A stretch of DNA of 16,022 nt from Chloroflexia bacterium (GCA_025927935.1 JAICKM010000065.1:1-16022); one strand, 5' to 3'. Positions 1 through 10,530 are shown, numbered from the stretch's first letter. The notes: generated by a model not told the origin, from the sequence alone. Translations and numbers: made by a program.

Positions 1-1
1 G

Positions 2-409
2 AGCACGGACGGCGGACCACTGGTGCTGGTCATCGGCGACCTCTCCTTCTACCACGATATGAACGGGCTGCTGGCGGCCAAGCTGCACCGGCTGAACGCC
101 ACGATTGTGCTGCTCAACAACGACGGCGGCGGCATCTTCTCGTTCCTGCCGCAGGCCACGGAAGCCGATCACTTCGAGCAGCTATTCGGCACGCCGACCG
201 GGCTGGACTTCCAACCGGCCGTGGAGATGTACGGCGGGCGCTTCGTGCGCCCGGCCACGTGGGACGCCTTCCGCGCCGCCGTGCGCCAGGGGATGGGCGG
301 CGACGGCCTGACAGTGGTGGAGGTGCGCACCGACCGCGCGCAGAACGTAGCCGCGCACCGCGCCATCTGGCCCGCAGTCAGCACGGCGATCAAGGGCGGC
401 GAGGGCTAA
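2..409 (+). CDS. menD: MenD, SEPHCHC synthase, C-terminal part (5' end outside window)
   Basis: This is the last 135 or so residues of 2-succinyl-5-enolpyruvyl-6-hydroxy-3-cyclohexene-1-carboxylate synthase, the thiamine-diphosphate enzyme that joins 2-oxoglutarate to isochorismate in menaquinone synthesis. The reading frame is open from the first bases of the window, so the gene is cut by the window edge, not broken. The visible part is the C-terminal ThDP-binding domain. It shows [13 protein letters not shown] followed about 25 residues later by [13 protein letters not shown], which is the GD...NN cofactor and Mg-binding signature in the form typical of MenD. The stop codon lies 4 bases before menH, so the two are almost certainly cotranscribed. 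Identification is firm because of the neighbouring menH, menB, menA and menE. Confidence 0.93.
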   Translation, partial: STDGGPLVLVIGDLSFYHDMNGLLAAKLHRLNATIVLLNNDGGGIFSFLPQATEADHFEQLFGTPTGLDFQPAVEMYGGRFVRPATWDAFRAAVRQGMGGDGLTVVEVRTDRAQNVAAHRAIWPAVSTAIKGGEG

Positions 410-413
410 GGCG

Positions 414-1277
414 ATGAGCCGCTTGACGATCAACGATATGCAATATTATGTCGAGTGCCGGGGCGCAGGCGCGCCCCTCTTGCTGCTGCACGGCTTCACC
501 GGCAGCAGCGCGACCTGGGCGCCGCACGTCGCGGCCTGGCCCGCGAGCAGCCTCGCCGTCGATCAGCCGGGACACGGGCAGACCGATGCGCCCGCCAATC
601 CGGCCCGCTATCGCATGGACGCGACTGTGGCCGATCTGGTCGCCCTGCTCGATCAGTTGGGCGTGGAGCGAGCGCATGTCCTCGGCTACTCGATGGGCGG
701 CCGGGTGGCGCTGCATCTCGCCGCCGCGCACCCGGAACGGGTGGCGATGCTGATCCTGGAGAGCGCGTCGCCGGGCCTCGCCACCCAGGCCGAACGCGAC
801 GCCCGCGTTGCCGCCGATACGGCGCTGGCGGCGAGCATCGAGCGCGACGGCATCGCGGCGTTCGTGGACCGCTGGGAAGCGCTGCCGCTGTGGGCCAGCC
901 AGGCCCGGCTACCGGACGAGGTACGCGCCGGCCTGCGCGCCCAGCGGCTGAACAATCGCGCCGTGGGGCTGGCGAACAGCCTGCGCGGGCTGGGAACCGG
1001 CGCGCAGGCGCCCCTGCATGACCGGCTGGCGGATCTGCCCATGCCCGCCCTGGTCATCGCCGGGCGGCTGGACGCCAAGTTCGCGGCCATCGCCCGTGCC
1101 ATGGCCGCCGCGCTGCCGCAAGGCCGCCTCGCCCTGGTGCCGGAGGCCGGGCACGCCGTGCATCTGGAGCAACCGGCGCCCTTTGATCGCCTGGTTGCCG
1201 GGTTTTTGGAAGAACACGCGCTTTTAGCCGCGTCTAGTCGAAACGCAAGCGAAAGGGAACTAGCACCATGTCGTTAA
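414..1277 (+). CDS. menH: MenH, SHCHC synthase (alpha/beta hydrolase)
   Basis: This 287-residue alpha/beta-hydrolase-fold protein most likely removes pyruvate from SEPHCHC to give 2-succinyl-6-hydroxy-2,4-cyclohexadiene-1-carboxylate, the step after MenD. Visible features are the oxyanion region [11 protein letters not shown] (22-32), the nucleophile elbow GYSMGG with Ser93, the acid Asp220 in AGRLDAKF, and His247 in [11 protein letters not shown]. Order and spacing match MenH proteins. The ATG at 414 starts 4 bases after the menD stop, with a purine-rich GGCGAGGG/AAGG stretch upstream. The 3' end runs 10 bases into menB, giving a tail after about residue 270 ([17 protein letters not shown]) that looks unconserved and contains the menB ribosome-binding site. 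By sequence alone it could be another hydrolase, but position between menD and menB makes MenH the natural reading. Confidence 0.9.
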   Translation: MSRLTINDMQYYVECRGAGAPLLLLHGFTGSSATWAPHVAAWPASSLAVDQPGHGQTDAPANPARYRMDATVADLVALLDQLGVERAHVLGYSMGGRVALHLAAAHPERVAMLILESASPGLATQAERDARVAADTALAASIERDGIAAFVDRWEALPLWASQARLPDEVRAGLRAQRLNNRAVGLANSLRGLGTGAQAPLHDRLADLPMPALVIAGRLDAKFAAIARAMAAALPQGRLALVPEAGHAVHLEQPAPFDRLVAGFLEEHALLAASSRNASERELAPCR

Positions 1278-2086
1278 AGTGGGAACAGCAACACGACTAT
1301 ACTGATATTATCTATGAATATGCCGAGGGCATCGGCAAGATCACGATCAACCGGCCCGAAGTGCGTAACGCCTTCCGCCCGGAGACGCTGTTCGAGCTGG
1401 AAGATGCCTTCCGCCGGGCGCGCGACGACCAGCGCATCGGCGTGGTCATCCTGACCGGCGCGGGCGACCTGGCCTTCTGCTCCGGTGGCGACCAGCGCGT
1501 GCGCGGCCACGGTGGCTATGTCGGGGCGGACGGCGTGCCGCGGCTCAACGTGCTCGACCTGCAACGGCAGATCAAGTATCTGCCCAAGCCGGTGATCGCC
1601 ATGGTGGCGGGCTACGCCATCGGCGGCGGCCACGTGCTGCACCTGGTGTGTGACCTGACCATTGCGGCGGACAACGCCCGCTTCGGCCAGACGGGGCCGC
1701 GGGTGGGCAGCTTCGACGCCGGGTACGGCGCGGGCTACCTGGCGCGCGTGGTGGGCCACAAGAAGGCGCGCGAGATCTGGTATCTGTGCCGCCAGTATAC
1801 GGCCCAGGAAGCGCTGGATATGGGGCTGGTCAACACGGTGGTGCCGCTCGCCGAACTGGAAGACGAGACGGTCAAGTGGTGCAAGGAGATCCTCGCCAAG
1901 AGTCCGACGGCCATCCGCCTGCTGAAAGCGGCCTTCAACGCGGATACCGACGGCCTGGCCGGCATCCAGAACCTGGCCGGCGACGCCACCCTGCTCTACT
2001 ACCTGGGCGATGAGGCCAAGGAAGGCCGCAACGCCTACGTCGAGAAGCGCGCGCCCGATTTCTCGCGCTTCCCAAGGCTGCCGTAA
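1268..2086 (+). CDS. menB: MenB, 1,4-dihydroxy-2-naphthoyl-CoA synthase
   Basis: This 272-residue crotonase-fold enzyme cyclises o-succinylbenzoyl-CoA to 1,4-dihydroxy-2-naphthoyl-CoA. The signatures are strong: [11 protein letters not shown] near the N-terminus, [16 protein letters not shown] (71-86), [16 protein letters not shown] (115-130), and [14 protein letters not shown] (141-154) with the catalytic Asp150, followed by [12 protein letters not shown]. Gly143 in QTGP corresponds to the glycine of E. coli-type MenB that leaves room for a bicarbonate cofactor. Bicarbonate-independent types carry Asp there, so this one is predicted to be type I. Length is normal. The ATG at 1268 follows a GAAAGGGA ribosome-binding site lying inside the menH coding end, so translation is probably coupled to menH. 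Confidence 0.97.
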   Translation: MSLKWEQQHDYTDIIYEYAEGIGKITINRPEVRNAFRPETLFELEDAFRRARDDQRIGVVILTGAGDLAFCSGGDQRVRGHGGYVGADGVPRLNVLDLQRQIKYLPKPVIAMVAGYAIGGGHVLHLVCDLTIAADNARFGQTGPRVGSFDAGYGAGYLARVVGHKKAREIWYLCRQYTAQEALDMGLVNTVVPLAELEDETVKWCKEILAKSPTAIRLLKAAFNADTDGLAGIQNLAGDATLLYYLGDEAKEGRNAYVEKRAPDFSRFPRLP

Positions 2087-2087
2087 A

Positions 2088-2184
2088 GCCGTCAGCCGCC
2101 AGCTATCAGGAGACGGGAGACGAATTTTGATGCCTAGAATCGTCCTGATAGCTGACGGCTGATAGCTGATAGCTGACGGCTAAC
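2088..2184. repeat. Heptanucleotide tandem repeat forming an inverted repeat in the menB-menA gap
   Basis: The menB-menA gap is filled by a structured repeat. From 2143 to 2184 there are six consecutive 7-base units of the form NNCTGAY (tcCTGAT, agCTGAC, ggCTGAT, agCTGAT, agCTGAC, ggCTAAC). The same heptads occur in opposite orientation at 2088-2111. The two arms 2088-2111 and 2143-2166 are complementary at 21 of 24 positions around a 31-base centre, so the RNA could fold into a long stem inside the operon. The sequence resembles heptad short tandem repeats scattered between genes in many Chloroflexota and cyanobacteria. The menA start follows 16 bases after the array. No function is assigned; it may affect mRNA stability or menA expression. 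Confidence 0.85.
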
Positions 2185-2200
2185 CACTCGTAGGTACACA

Positions 2201-3109
2201 ATGACGACGACACAGACACAAGTTCCGATGAGCCGTGCGCGGGCCTGGATGCTCGCGGCACGGCCCCCCACCTTGCCCGCGGCCATCGTGCCGGTGCTGG
2301 TGGGCGCGGCCATTGCCGTGGCGCAGGGGCAGTTCCGGTTCGGCCCGTTCCTGGGCGCGCTGCTGGCCTCCCTGCTGATCCAGGTGGGCACCAACTTCGC
2401 CAACGATCTGTTCGACTTCCAGAAGGGCGCCGACACGCACGAGCGCCTGGGGCCGCAGCGGGTCACGCAGAGCGGGCTGATCCCGCCCGACGCCGTAAAG
2501 CGGGCAATGATCCTGACCTTCACCGCCGCCGCCGTGATCGGCCTCTACCTGATCGCGGTGGGCGGGCTACCCATCCTGATCATCGGAGTGCTGTCGATCA
2601 TCAGCGCGGTGGCGTATACCGGCGGGCCGTGGCCGCTGGGCTATCATGGCCTAGGCGAGGTGTTCGTCTTCCTGTTCTTCGGCCTGGTCGCCGTGACGGG
2701 CACCTACTACTTGCAGACGGGCACGGTCACGTCGCTGGCCCTGTGGGCCTCCGTGCCGGTGGGCCTGCTCTGCACGGCGATCCTGGTGGTCAACAACGTG
2801 CGCGACATCGACACCGACCGGCGCGCGGGCAAGCGGACGCTGGCCGTGCGCATCGGTCGCCCGGCCACGCGGGCGCTGTACACGGCTTGCCTGGGCGTGT
2901 CCTACCTGATCACGCTGGGCCTCTGGCTGGTCGGACCGCTGACACCGCTGGCGCTGCTGCCCTGGCTCACGTTGCCGCTGGCCGTGCCGATGATTCGCAC
3001 CGTCTGGACGCAGACCGCCGGGCCGCCGCTGAACGGCGTGCTCAAGGGCACCGGGCGACTCCATCTGCTGTTCGGGCTGTTGTTTGCGATCAGTTTGCTG
3101 AAGTTCTAA
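2201..3109 (+). CDS. menA: MenA, 1,4-dihydroxy-2-naphthoate prenyltransferase
   Basis: This 302-residue integral membrane protein of the UbiA superfamily should attach the polyprenyl side chain to 1,4-dihydroxy-2-naphthoate, giving demethylmenaquinone. Both Mg-diphosphate motifs are present: NFANDLFD at 65-72 (N65...D69, D72) and NNVRDIDTDRRAGKRTL at 198-214 (D202...D206). The N-terminal RPPTLPAAIVPVLVGAAIA is typical of MenA. About eight or nine hydrophobic helices follow the usual UbiA pattern. The ATG at 2201 is preceded by a weak TAGG at 6-base spacing; the next Met (residue 10) has no ribosome-binding site and would remove only the polar leader. It follows the repeat-filled gap after menB and is probably part of the same transcript. 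Confidence 0.93.
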   Translation: MTTTQTQVPMSRARAWMLAARPPTLPAAIVPVLVGAAIAVAQGQFRFGPFLGALLASLLIQVGTNFANDLFDFQKGADTHERLGPQRVTQSGLIPPDAVKRAMILTFTAAAVIGLYLIAVGGLPILIIGVLSIISAVAYTGGPWPLGYHGLGEVFVFLFFGLVAVTGTYYLQTGTVTSLALWASVPVGLLCTAILVVNNVRDIDTDRRAGKRTLAVRIGRPATRALYTACLGVSYLITLGLWLVGPLTPLALLPWLTLPLAVPMIRTVWTQTAGPPLNGVLKGTGRLHLLFGLLFAISLLKF

Positions 3110-3118
3110 TGGGCGGCA

Positions 3119-3137
3119 GGCCGGTTTGAAACCGGCC
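3119..3137. repeat. Perfect 9-bp inverted repeat in the menA-menE gap
   Basis: Ten bases after menA there is a perfect palindrome with a single central base: GGCCGGTTT, G, AAACCGGCC. It has no T-run after it, so it is a poor intrinsic terminator. It resembles a GGGCCGGTTTGAAACCGGCCCC-like motif that is dispersed between genes in some high-GC genomes (from memory). It may be an mRNA-stabilising hairpin or a remnant of a dispersed repeat. The remaining 52 bases before menE hold no recognised signal. Confidence 0.6.
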
Positions 3138-3189
3138 CCTACAGCGCGCAATTACCGTGGCCGGTGACTAGGGTTGGGAACAGATTACG

Positions 3190-4791
3190 ATGGACGATTT
3201 TATTGTATCAAGCTCCGAATGGGTGACGATGGGCCGGGTGGCCTCGCTGTTGAGCATCCGGCCCGGCGCACCCGCACGTGCCCAGGTGATGCCCGACTGG
3301 CTGGAGCGGCAGGCGGCCGCAGCCGGCCAGGCTCCGGCGATCATCGCTCCCGGCATCCGCTGGACCTTCGCGGAACTGGACGCCGCGGCGACCCGGCGCG
3401 CCGGGCAGCTATGCACGCTCGGCGTGGAGCCGGGCGACCATGTGGCGCTGCTGATGGGCAACATCGCCGAATTCGCCGTGCTGGTCCATGCTTGCACTAA
3501 GCTGGACGCCGTGCTGGTGCCGCTGAACATCCGCCTGACGCCCGCCGAGTTGAGCTGGCAACTGGCCGACTCCGGCGCCCGGCTGCTGATCCACGACGGC
3601 GCACGGACGGCGGAGGCAATGGCTGCCAGCAGGGATCTGCCCGGTCTGTGGCGCTACGGAGTCAGAGCGGGATTAGGGGAAAACACCCCGGCGCTCGACG
3701 CCGTAACCGCGACGCGGATGGATCGCCACGAGGGGATCGATCTGGACCGCGTGCAGAGCATCATCTATACATCGGGCACGACCGGGCGGCCCAAGGGCGC
3801 CCTGCTGACCTACGGCAACCACTGGTGGAGCGCCATCGGCTCGGCGCTGAACCTGGGCACGCACACCAGCGACCGCTGGCTGGCCTGCCTGCCGCTGTTC
3901 CATGTCGGCGGCCAGGCCATCCTGCTGCGCAGCGCGATCTACGGCGTCCCGGCCATCATCCATGAGCAATTCGATCCGGCGGCGGTGAATCGCGCCATCG
4001 ACGAGGAAGGCGTGACGATCATCTCGGTAGTGGCGGCGATGCTGACCCGCATGCTGGATGAGCGCGGTGACACGTCTTACCCGCTCACCCTGCGCACCGT
4101 GCTGCTGGGCGGCGGCCCGGCGCCCCGCCCGCTGCTGGAAGCCTGCGCGGCGCGCGGCGTGCCGGTGGTGCAAACCTACGGGCTGACCGAGGCGGCTTCG
4201 CAGGTGGCGACGCTGGCCCCCGGCGACGCGCTGCGTAAACTCGGCTCGGCGGGCAAGCCGCTGCTGCCCACGCAACTACGCGTGGTGGGACCGGACGGCG
4301 ACCGGGCGCCCGGCGAGGTGGGCGAGATCGTCGTGCGCGGGCCGACGGTCACACCCGGCTACCTGGGCCGCCCCGACGCTACGGCGCGCGCCCTGCGCGG
4401 CGGCTGGCTCTACACCGGCGACCTGGGCTACCTGGATGCCGAAGGCTATCTCTACGTGGTGGATCGCCGCGACGATCTGATCATCTCCGGCGGCGAGAAC
4501 ATCTACCCGGCAGAAGTCGAAGCGGTGTTGCTGGCCCACCCCGCCGTGATGGAAGCCGGCGTGATCGGCGTGGCCGACCAGCGCTGGGGGCAGGTGGTCT
4601 GCGCTTTCGTGCGCCTGCGCCCGGATAGCCGGCCCGCCGCCGAAGAATTGATCGCTTTCTGCCGGGCGCGGCTGGCGCGCTACAAAGTGCCCGCCACGAT
4701 CCGGTTTGTCGAGACTCTGCCGCGCAATGCCGCGGGCAAACTGTTACGCCGGGCGCTACGGCCCGACCCTACCGAGGAGATACAGCCATGA
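3190..4791 (+). CDS. menE: MenE, o-succinylbenzoate-CoA ligase
   Basis: This is an acyl-CoA synthetase of the ANL family that activates o-succinylbenzoate through an acyl-AMP to o-succinylbenzoyl-CoA, the MenB substrate. Motifs in order: P-loop-like [11 protein letters not shown] (193-203), HWWSAIGSA just after it as in MenE, YGLTEAAS (330-337), YTGDLGYLD (408-416, Asp411 for the AMP ribose), hinge [20 protein letters not shown], and the catalytic Lys517 in PRNAAGK. The start is uncertain. The ATG at 3190 gives 533 residues with a weak GGGA about 10 bases upstream, but residues 1-33 look unconserved and have codon use unlike the rest. The family usually begins close to MPDWLER, which is Met34 at 3289, where no good ribosome-binding site is seen. 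The 3' end overlaps aroF by 4 bases. Confidence 0.93.
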   Translation: MDDFIVSSSEWVTMGRVASLLSIRPGAPARAQVMPDWLERQAAAAGQAPAIIAPGIRWTFAELDAAATRRAGQLCTLGVEPGDHVALLMGNIAEFAVLVHACTKLDAVLVPLNIRLTPAELSWQLADSGARLLIHDGARTAEAMAASRDLPGLWRYGVRAGLGENTPALDAVTATRMDRHEGIDLDRVQSIIYTSGTTGRPKGALLTYGNHWWSAIGSALNLGTHTSDRWLACLPLFHVGGQAILLRSAIYGVPAIIHEQFDPAAVNRAIDEEGVTIISVVAAMLTRMLDERGDTSYPLTLRTVLLGGGPAPRPLLEACAARGVPVVQTYGLTEAASQVATLAPGDALRKLGSAGKPLLPTQLRVVGPDGDRAPGEVGEIVVRGPTVTPGYLGRPDATARALRGGWLYTGDLGYLDAEGYLYVVDRRDDLIISGGENIYPAEVEAVLLAHPAVMEAGVIGVADQRWGQVVCAFVRLRPDSRPAAEELIAFCRARLARYKVPATIRFVETLPRNAAGKLLRRALRPDPTEEIQP

Positions 4792-5828
4792 TCATTGTGA
4801 TGAAGGCGACGGCCGGCGCCCGCGATGTCGCGGCTGTTGCGGAGCGGATGCGCGGCCTGGGCTTCGCGCCCGAAGTGGGCGAAGCCGCCGAGCGGGTGAT
4901 CGTCAGCGTGGCGGGCGGCGAGGTCGCGCCGGAGGCCGAGTTGTTCAGCGCCATGCCCGGCGTGGACAAGATCGTCGCGTTGCAGCCCGCCTATCGCCTG
5001 GTGGGCCGGGCCGCGCACCCGCACGATACGGTCATCCGCGTGGGCGGTGCGCTGATCGGCGGGCGCGACCTGGCCTTTATGGCCGGGCCGTGTTCGGTCG
5101 AGAACCGCGCGCAGACGCTGGAGGTGGCCGATTACCTGGCCGCGCTGGGCGTCAAGATCCTGCGCGGCGGGGCCTTCAAGCCGCGCAGCTCGCCCTACAG
5201 CTTTCAGGGTCTGCACGAGACCGGGTTGGAGATCCTGGCCGAAGTGCGCGAACGGACGGGCATGGCGATCATCACCGAGGTCCTGTCGCCGCGGGATGTG
5301 CCTCTGGTGGCCGAGCACGCCGACATCTTGCAAATCGGCACGCGTAACATGCAGAACTTCGCCCTGCTGGAAGCGGCGGGCCGCCAGCCGCGCCCGGTGC
5401 TGCTCAAACGCGGCATGAGCGCGACCATCGAGGAATGGCTGCTGGCCGCCGAGTACATCGTGAGCCAGGGCAACAGCCAGGTGATGCTCTGCGAACGCGG
5501 CATCCGCAGCTTCGACAAGAGCACGCGCGCCGTCTTCGACGTGGGCGCCATCCCGCTGCTCAAAAAGTTGACCCACCTGCCGGTGATCGCCGATCCCAGC
5601 CACGCCACCGGGCGCTGGGATCTGGTCGAGCCGGTCGCCAAGGCCGCCGTGGCGGCGGGCGCCGATGGGCTGATTGTCGAGGTCCACGCCCACCCCGATC
5701 AGGCGCTGTCGGACGGCGCGCAATCGCTACGCCCCGCCCGCGCCGCCGATCTGCTGGCAAGCCTGCGCCGCCTCACCGCCGCCCTCGACCGCGGCCTCGA
5801 CCTGGCGCCCGCCGTCCTCGCAGCATAG
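4788..5828 (+). CDS. aroF: Type I-beta DAHP synthase (3-deoxy-7-phosphoheptulonate synthase)
   Basis: This 346-residue enzyme condenses phosphoenolpyruvate with erythrose 4-phosphate, the committed step of the shikimate pathway. Residues 1-70 or so form a ferredoxin-like regulatory domain as in Thermotoga-type enzymes, where aromatic amino acids give feedback inhibition; the barrel follows. Metal ligands are Cys102 (MAGPCSVE), His272 (ADPSHATG), Glu298 (GLIVEVH) and Asp309 (HPDQALSDG). Other landmarks are [26 protein letters not shown] and LLKRGM. The ATG lies within the menE end (ATGA overlap), with GAGGAG about 8 bases upstream, so translation should be coupled to menE. It likely supplies chorismate precursor for the quinone genes as well as aromatic amino acids. 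Very confident in function; aroF versus aroG naming is arbitrary for this type. Confidence 0.95.
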   Translation: MIIVMKATAGARDVAAVAERMRGLGFAPEVGEAAERVIVSVAGGEVAPEAELFSAMPGVDKIVALQPAYRLVGRAAHPHDTVIRVGGALIGGRDLAFMAGPCSVENRAQTLEVADYLAALGVKILRGGAFKPRSSPYSFQGLHETGLEILAEVRERTGMAIITEVLSPRDVPLVAEHADILQIGTRNMQNFALLEAAGRQPRPVLLKRGMSATIEEWLLAAEYIVSQGNSQVMLCERGIRSFDKSTRAVFDVGAIPLLKKLTHLPVIADPSHATGRWDLVEPVAKAAVAAGADGLIVEVHAHPDQALSDGAQSLRPARAADLLASLRRLTAALDRGLDLAPAVLAA

Positions 5829-5830
5829 CG

Positions 5831-5855
5831 AGTGCTGCGTGCTGAGTGCTGAGAG
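5831..5855. repeat. Short heptanucleotide tandem repeat after aroF
   Basis: Two bases after the aroF stop are three tandem 7-base units, AGTGCTG, CGTGCTG, AGTGCTG, followed by a partial AGAG. The unit length equals that of the array in the menB-menA gap but the unit sequence differs. It lies between the convergent ends of aroF and the minus-strand helical protein. The rest of the gap, to 5905, holds no convincing terminator hairpin. Confidence 0.65.
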
Positions 5856-5905
5856 ACATTAGCTATTGACCCGATCTGGGCTGATGATAACAAGGACGGG
5901 TAGGG

Positions 5906-6358
5906 TCAGGATTGCAACGGGCGGGTGCCGGCGCGGCGGTTGATCAGGCGGAGGTTGATTTCGCTGAGGATCAGGCGGGCGTTGTTGTTCACGGTTTGCG
6001 CCATGCGGATGGCGTCGGCGGCGCGTTCGGGGTTCTGGGCCAGTTCTTGCTGGATCAGGCGCGTGATTCCCTGCTGGGATAGCCCGGCCAGCTTGATAAA
6101 GCCGTCGGCGGAGGCTCCGTCGCGAATGCGGTCAGCGGTAACACGCTCCAGGTAGGAGCGTAGCGGGGCGATATCGCCCACGGCAAAGCTCTGGGCCAGC
6201 ACCTGGTAGAGAGCGACGAACAGCGGTTGCACCACTTCAGGGTCCATGGCCCGGTACATCGGCATGGTGCGCCGGGCTTCCGCCGCCATCTCCTGCGCCA
6301 GTTCATCCAGATGGGCCAGCACCAGTTGGGACAACCAGGTGCCGATGGGTGTTTCCAT
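5906..6358 (-). CDS. Small all-helical protein resembling an RsbRD N-terminal domain
   Basis: The predicted protein has about 150 residues, is rich in Leu, Ala, Gln and Arg, and is predicted all-alpha, with no signal peptide, membrane helix or catalytic motif. Its layout (PIGTWLSQLVLAHLDELAQEM near the N-terminus, a PLFVALYQVLAQSFAVGD helix, then RRAG near the C-terminus) resembles the helical N-terminal sensor domain of RsbRD-type stress proteins and similar domains in Chloroflexota signalling proteins, but here it stands alone without a STAS domain. This is a weak, by-eye match. I use the ATG at 6358, with GGAG 10 bases upstream. The longer frame starts at ATG 6400, but that codon overlaps the -10 box of the likely promoter and has no ribosome-binding site. 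It is divergent from the lipoprotein gene. Confidence 0.7.
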   Translation of the reverse strand: METPIGTWLSQLVLAHLDELAQEMAAEARRTMPMYRAMDPEVVQPLFVALYQVLAQSFAVGDIAPLRSYLERVTADRIRDGASADGFIKLAGLSQQGITRLIQQELAQNPERAADAIRMAQTVNNNARLILSEINLRLINRRAGTRPLQS

Positions 6359-6398
6359 GCGTGCGCGACTCCAGGCTAAAACGAGGTTGACTGCGCTC

Positions 6399-6428
6399 AT
6401 TATGGCATAACAGGACTAGCCTTGTCAA
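6399..6428 (-). promoter_or_regulatory. Promoter for the minus-strand helical protein
   Basis: On the minus strand, TTGACA (6428-6423) is followed after 18 bases by CATAAT (6404-6399), a full match and a 5-of-6 match to the housekeeping sigma consensus. Predicted transcription starts near 6392, leaving about 34 bases of leader with GGAG before the ATG at 6358. The out-of-use ATG at 6400 is made of bases in the -10 box. Confidence 0.65.
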
Positions 6429-6446
6429 TGGACCGTATCCTCCGCC

Positions 6447-6475
6447 TTGACAAAGCATTCCATAATAAGGACAAT
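6447..6475 (+). promoter_or_regulatory. Promoter for the repeat-linker lipoprotein
   Basis: TTGACA (6447-6452), a 17-base spacer and GACAAT (6470-6475, 4 of 6 to TATAAT) form a good housekeeping-type promoter. Transcription would start near 6482, giving a leader of about 78 bases that ends in a strong AGGAGG (6544-6549), 10 bases before the ATG. The -35 box lies 18 bases from the -35 of the divergent minus-strand promoter. Confidence 0.6.
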
Positions 6476-6559
6476 AAGACGCCGGCCCGCGATGCCGTTG
6501 CTCCTCCGCGGGTGCCGCCGCGTGCTACCTGAGCAGACTATTTAGGAGGGAATTTCTTC

Positions 6560-7528
6560 ATGGGCAAACTGAAGTATGTTTCGCTACTTGTGCTGTTAAG
6601 CATGCTGTTGGGCGTGCTGGCCGCCTGCGGGGGCGACAACCCGACGAACACGCCGGTACCGGCGCCGCCAACCAACACCACCGCGCCCGCCGCCGTCGCG
6701 ACCAACACCACCGCACCCGCCGCCGCGACCAACACCACCGCGCCCGCCGCTGCCGCGACCGACACCACCGCGCCGGCCGCCGTCGCTACGGACACGCCTG
6801 CCGCGGGCAATAGCGGCACCGGCAGCGGCAGCGAAGCCTCCACCGCCGAGATGGACTTGATCACCCAGGCGTTCACCGCGACCCAGGAGCTGAAGAGCTA
6901 TCACTACACGCTCAAGGCCAGTGGCGATGTCTTCACCCAGACGATTGACCTGGAAGGCGACTATGTGGCCCCGGACCAGGCGTATGCCAAGGGCAGCGCC
7001 GGAGGTGAGACCGTCGAGCAACTGGCGACGGGCGGCAAACTCTATCGCAAGGACGCCACCGGCAAGTGGGTTGAGACGCCCGAATCGGCGGCATCCGCGG
7101 GTAATCCCGCGGAGAGCGTCGTACAGGAAGCCAATGTGCTCGCCAGCGTGAGCACCTTCACCGCCGCCGGCACCAGCTATCGCAACGTGGGCACGGAAAC
7201 GATTGACGGCGTCAGCACCACCCACTTCGTGGGCAGCATCGACGCCAGCAAGATGTCGGGCGCAGAAAGCCTGGGCGTGCTCGGCAGCGTGCCGCCGCTT
7301 GGCGACATCTCGGTCTGGATCGATCCGCAGACCAAGTATGTACACAAGCTGGACATGAACGTCGATCTGGGTACGTTCATGCAGACGATGGCCGGTGTGG
7401 TCGAAGCCTTGCAGGGCACCGCGACGCCGGGCGGCCCGACCGCTACCGCCGTTCCGTCGCTGAAGTTCGTCATCAATATGACGGTCAGCAAGCAGAACGA
7501 TCCGTCGATCACCATCCCAACGCCGTAA
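6560..7528 (+). CDS. Secreted lipoprotein with T/A/P-repeat linker and LppX/LolA-like domain
   Basis: The 322-residue protein begins with a lipoprotein signal peptide: MGKLK, a hydrophobic stretch, and lipobox VLAAC with Cys23 as the lipid-anchored residue. Residues 38-76 are four copies of a Thr/Ala/Pro linker (TNTTAPAA-type), then a Gly/Ser-rich stretch to about 92. The remainder looks like one beta-rich domain with YHYTLKASGD, GDYVAPDQAYAKG, GGKLYRKDATGKWVETPE, ETIDGVSTTHFVGSID and VWIDPQTKYVHKLDM. This pattern recalls LppX/LprG and LolA-like lipid-binding lipoproteins, where a half-barrel binds acyl chains. I infer an extracytoplasmic lipid-binding or envelope role but cannot name a ligand. 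It appears monocistronic, with its own promoter and a downstream hairpin terminator. The start is fixed by AGGAGG and the signal peptide. Confidence 0.85.
   Translation: MGKLKYVSLLVLLSMLLGVLAACGGDNPTNTPVPAPPTNTTAPAAVATNTTAPAAATNTTAPAAAATDTTAPAAVATDTPAAGNSGTGSGSEASTAEMDLITQAFTATQELKSYHYTLKASGDVFTQTIDLEGDYVAPDQAYAKGSAGGETVEQLATGGKLYRKDATGKWVETPESAASAGNPAESVVQEANVLASVSTFTAAGTSYRNVGTETIDGVSTTHFVGSIDASKMSGAESLGVLGSVPPLGDISVWIDPQTKYVHKLDMNVDLGTFMQTMAGVVEALQGTATPGGPTATAVPSLKFVINMTVSKQNDPSITIPTP
6671..6787 (+). repeat. In-gene tandem repeat encoding TNTTAPAA units
   Basis: Four in-frame units of 30, 27, 30 and 30 bases encode TNTTAPAAVA, TNTTAPAAA, TNTTAPAAAA and TDTTAPAAVA. They make a flexible, probably extended linker between the lipidated cysteine and the folded domain. 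Such a run is prone to copy-number change, so length may differ between strains. Confidence 0.9.
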
Positions 7529-7550
7529 CAGGCGCGTGCGGTAACACCAG

Positions 7551-7579
7551 CGGGGCCGGTCTTGCGACCGGCCCCGTTT
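7551..7579 (+). terminator. Intrinsic terminator after the lipoprotein gene
   Basis: A perfect 11-bp stem (CGGGGCCGGTC, 7551-7561; GACCGGCCCCG, 7566-7576) closes a TTGC loop and is followed by a short TTT. It starts 22 bases after the lipoprotein stop. The T-run is short, but the stem is very GC-rich and placement is right for a transcription terminator. Confidence 0.75.
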
Positions 7580-7608
7580 CCATGCCTGCGATCGGCCGTC
7601 ACCGCTAA

Positions 7609-7637
7609 TTGACAGTCGCGTTATTCTAGGGTACCCT
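7609..7637 (+). promoter_or_regulatory. Probable promoter for the glucosidase-TrxR operon
   Basis: TTGACA (7609-7614) is followed after 17 bases by TACCCT (7632-7637), which keeps the three key -10 positions (T1, A2, T6). A start near 7644 gives a leader of about 150 bases before the ATG at 7792. In that leader I see an AGGGCAG (7644-7650) that could pair with CTGCCCT (7693-7699), but no recognisable riboswitch. Confidence 0.5.
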
Positions 7638-7791
7638 TGCAGCAGGGCAGCCGGTGTTATGCAAGAGCCATGTCACGCGGTGCACAACGTCCCTGCCCTA
7701 GCGATTGGCATCCTGGGCCTCGTATCCGATCTCGCCCTGGCCGCGTGTCTACGGGGCTGCGCCGGCCAGGAGGCGCTTCGCAGGAGGACAC

Positions 7792-10518
<2,727 letters not shown>

Positions 10519-10530
10519 AAGGAGTCAGGC

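Noticed and set aside
2143..2184. Repeat array as a possible CRISPR
   Set aside because: Units are 7 bases with no spacers and no cas genes are nearby.
4680..5723. A 347-codon open frame on the minus strand opposite aroF
   Set aside because: It is an antisense shadow of a high-GC gene: its His/Arg/Ala-rich translation has no motif or ribosome-binding site, and the plus strand encodes a fully conserved DAHP synthase.
7705..7791. Longer N-terminus for the GH63 protein from 7705
   Set aside because: The extra residues look unconserved, and ATG 7792 has a full AGGAGG and matches the family start.
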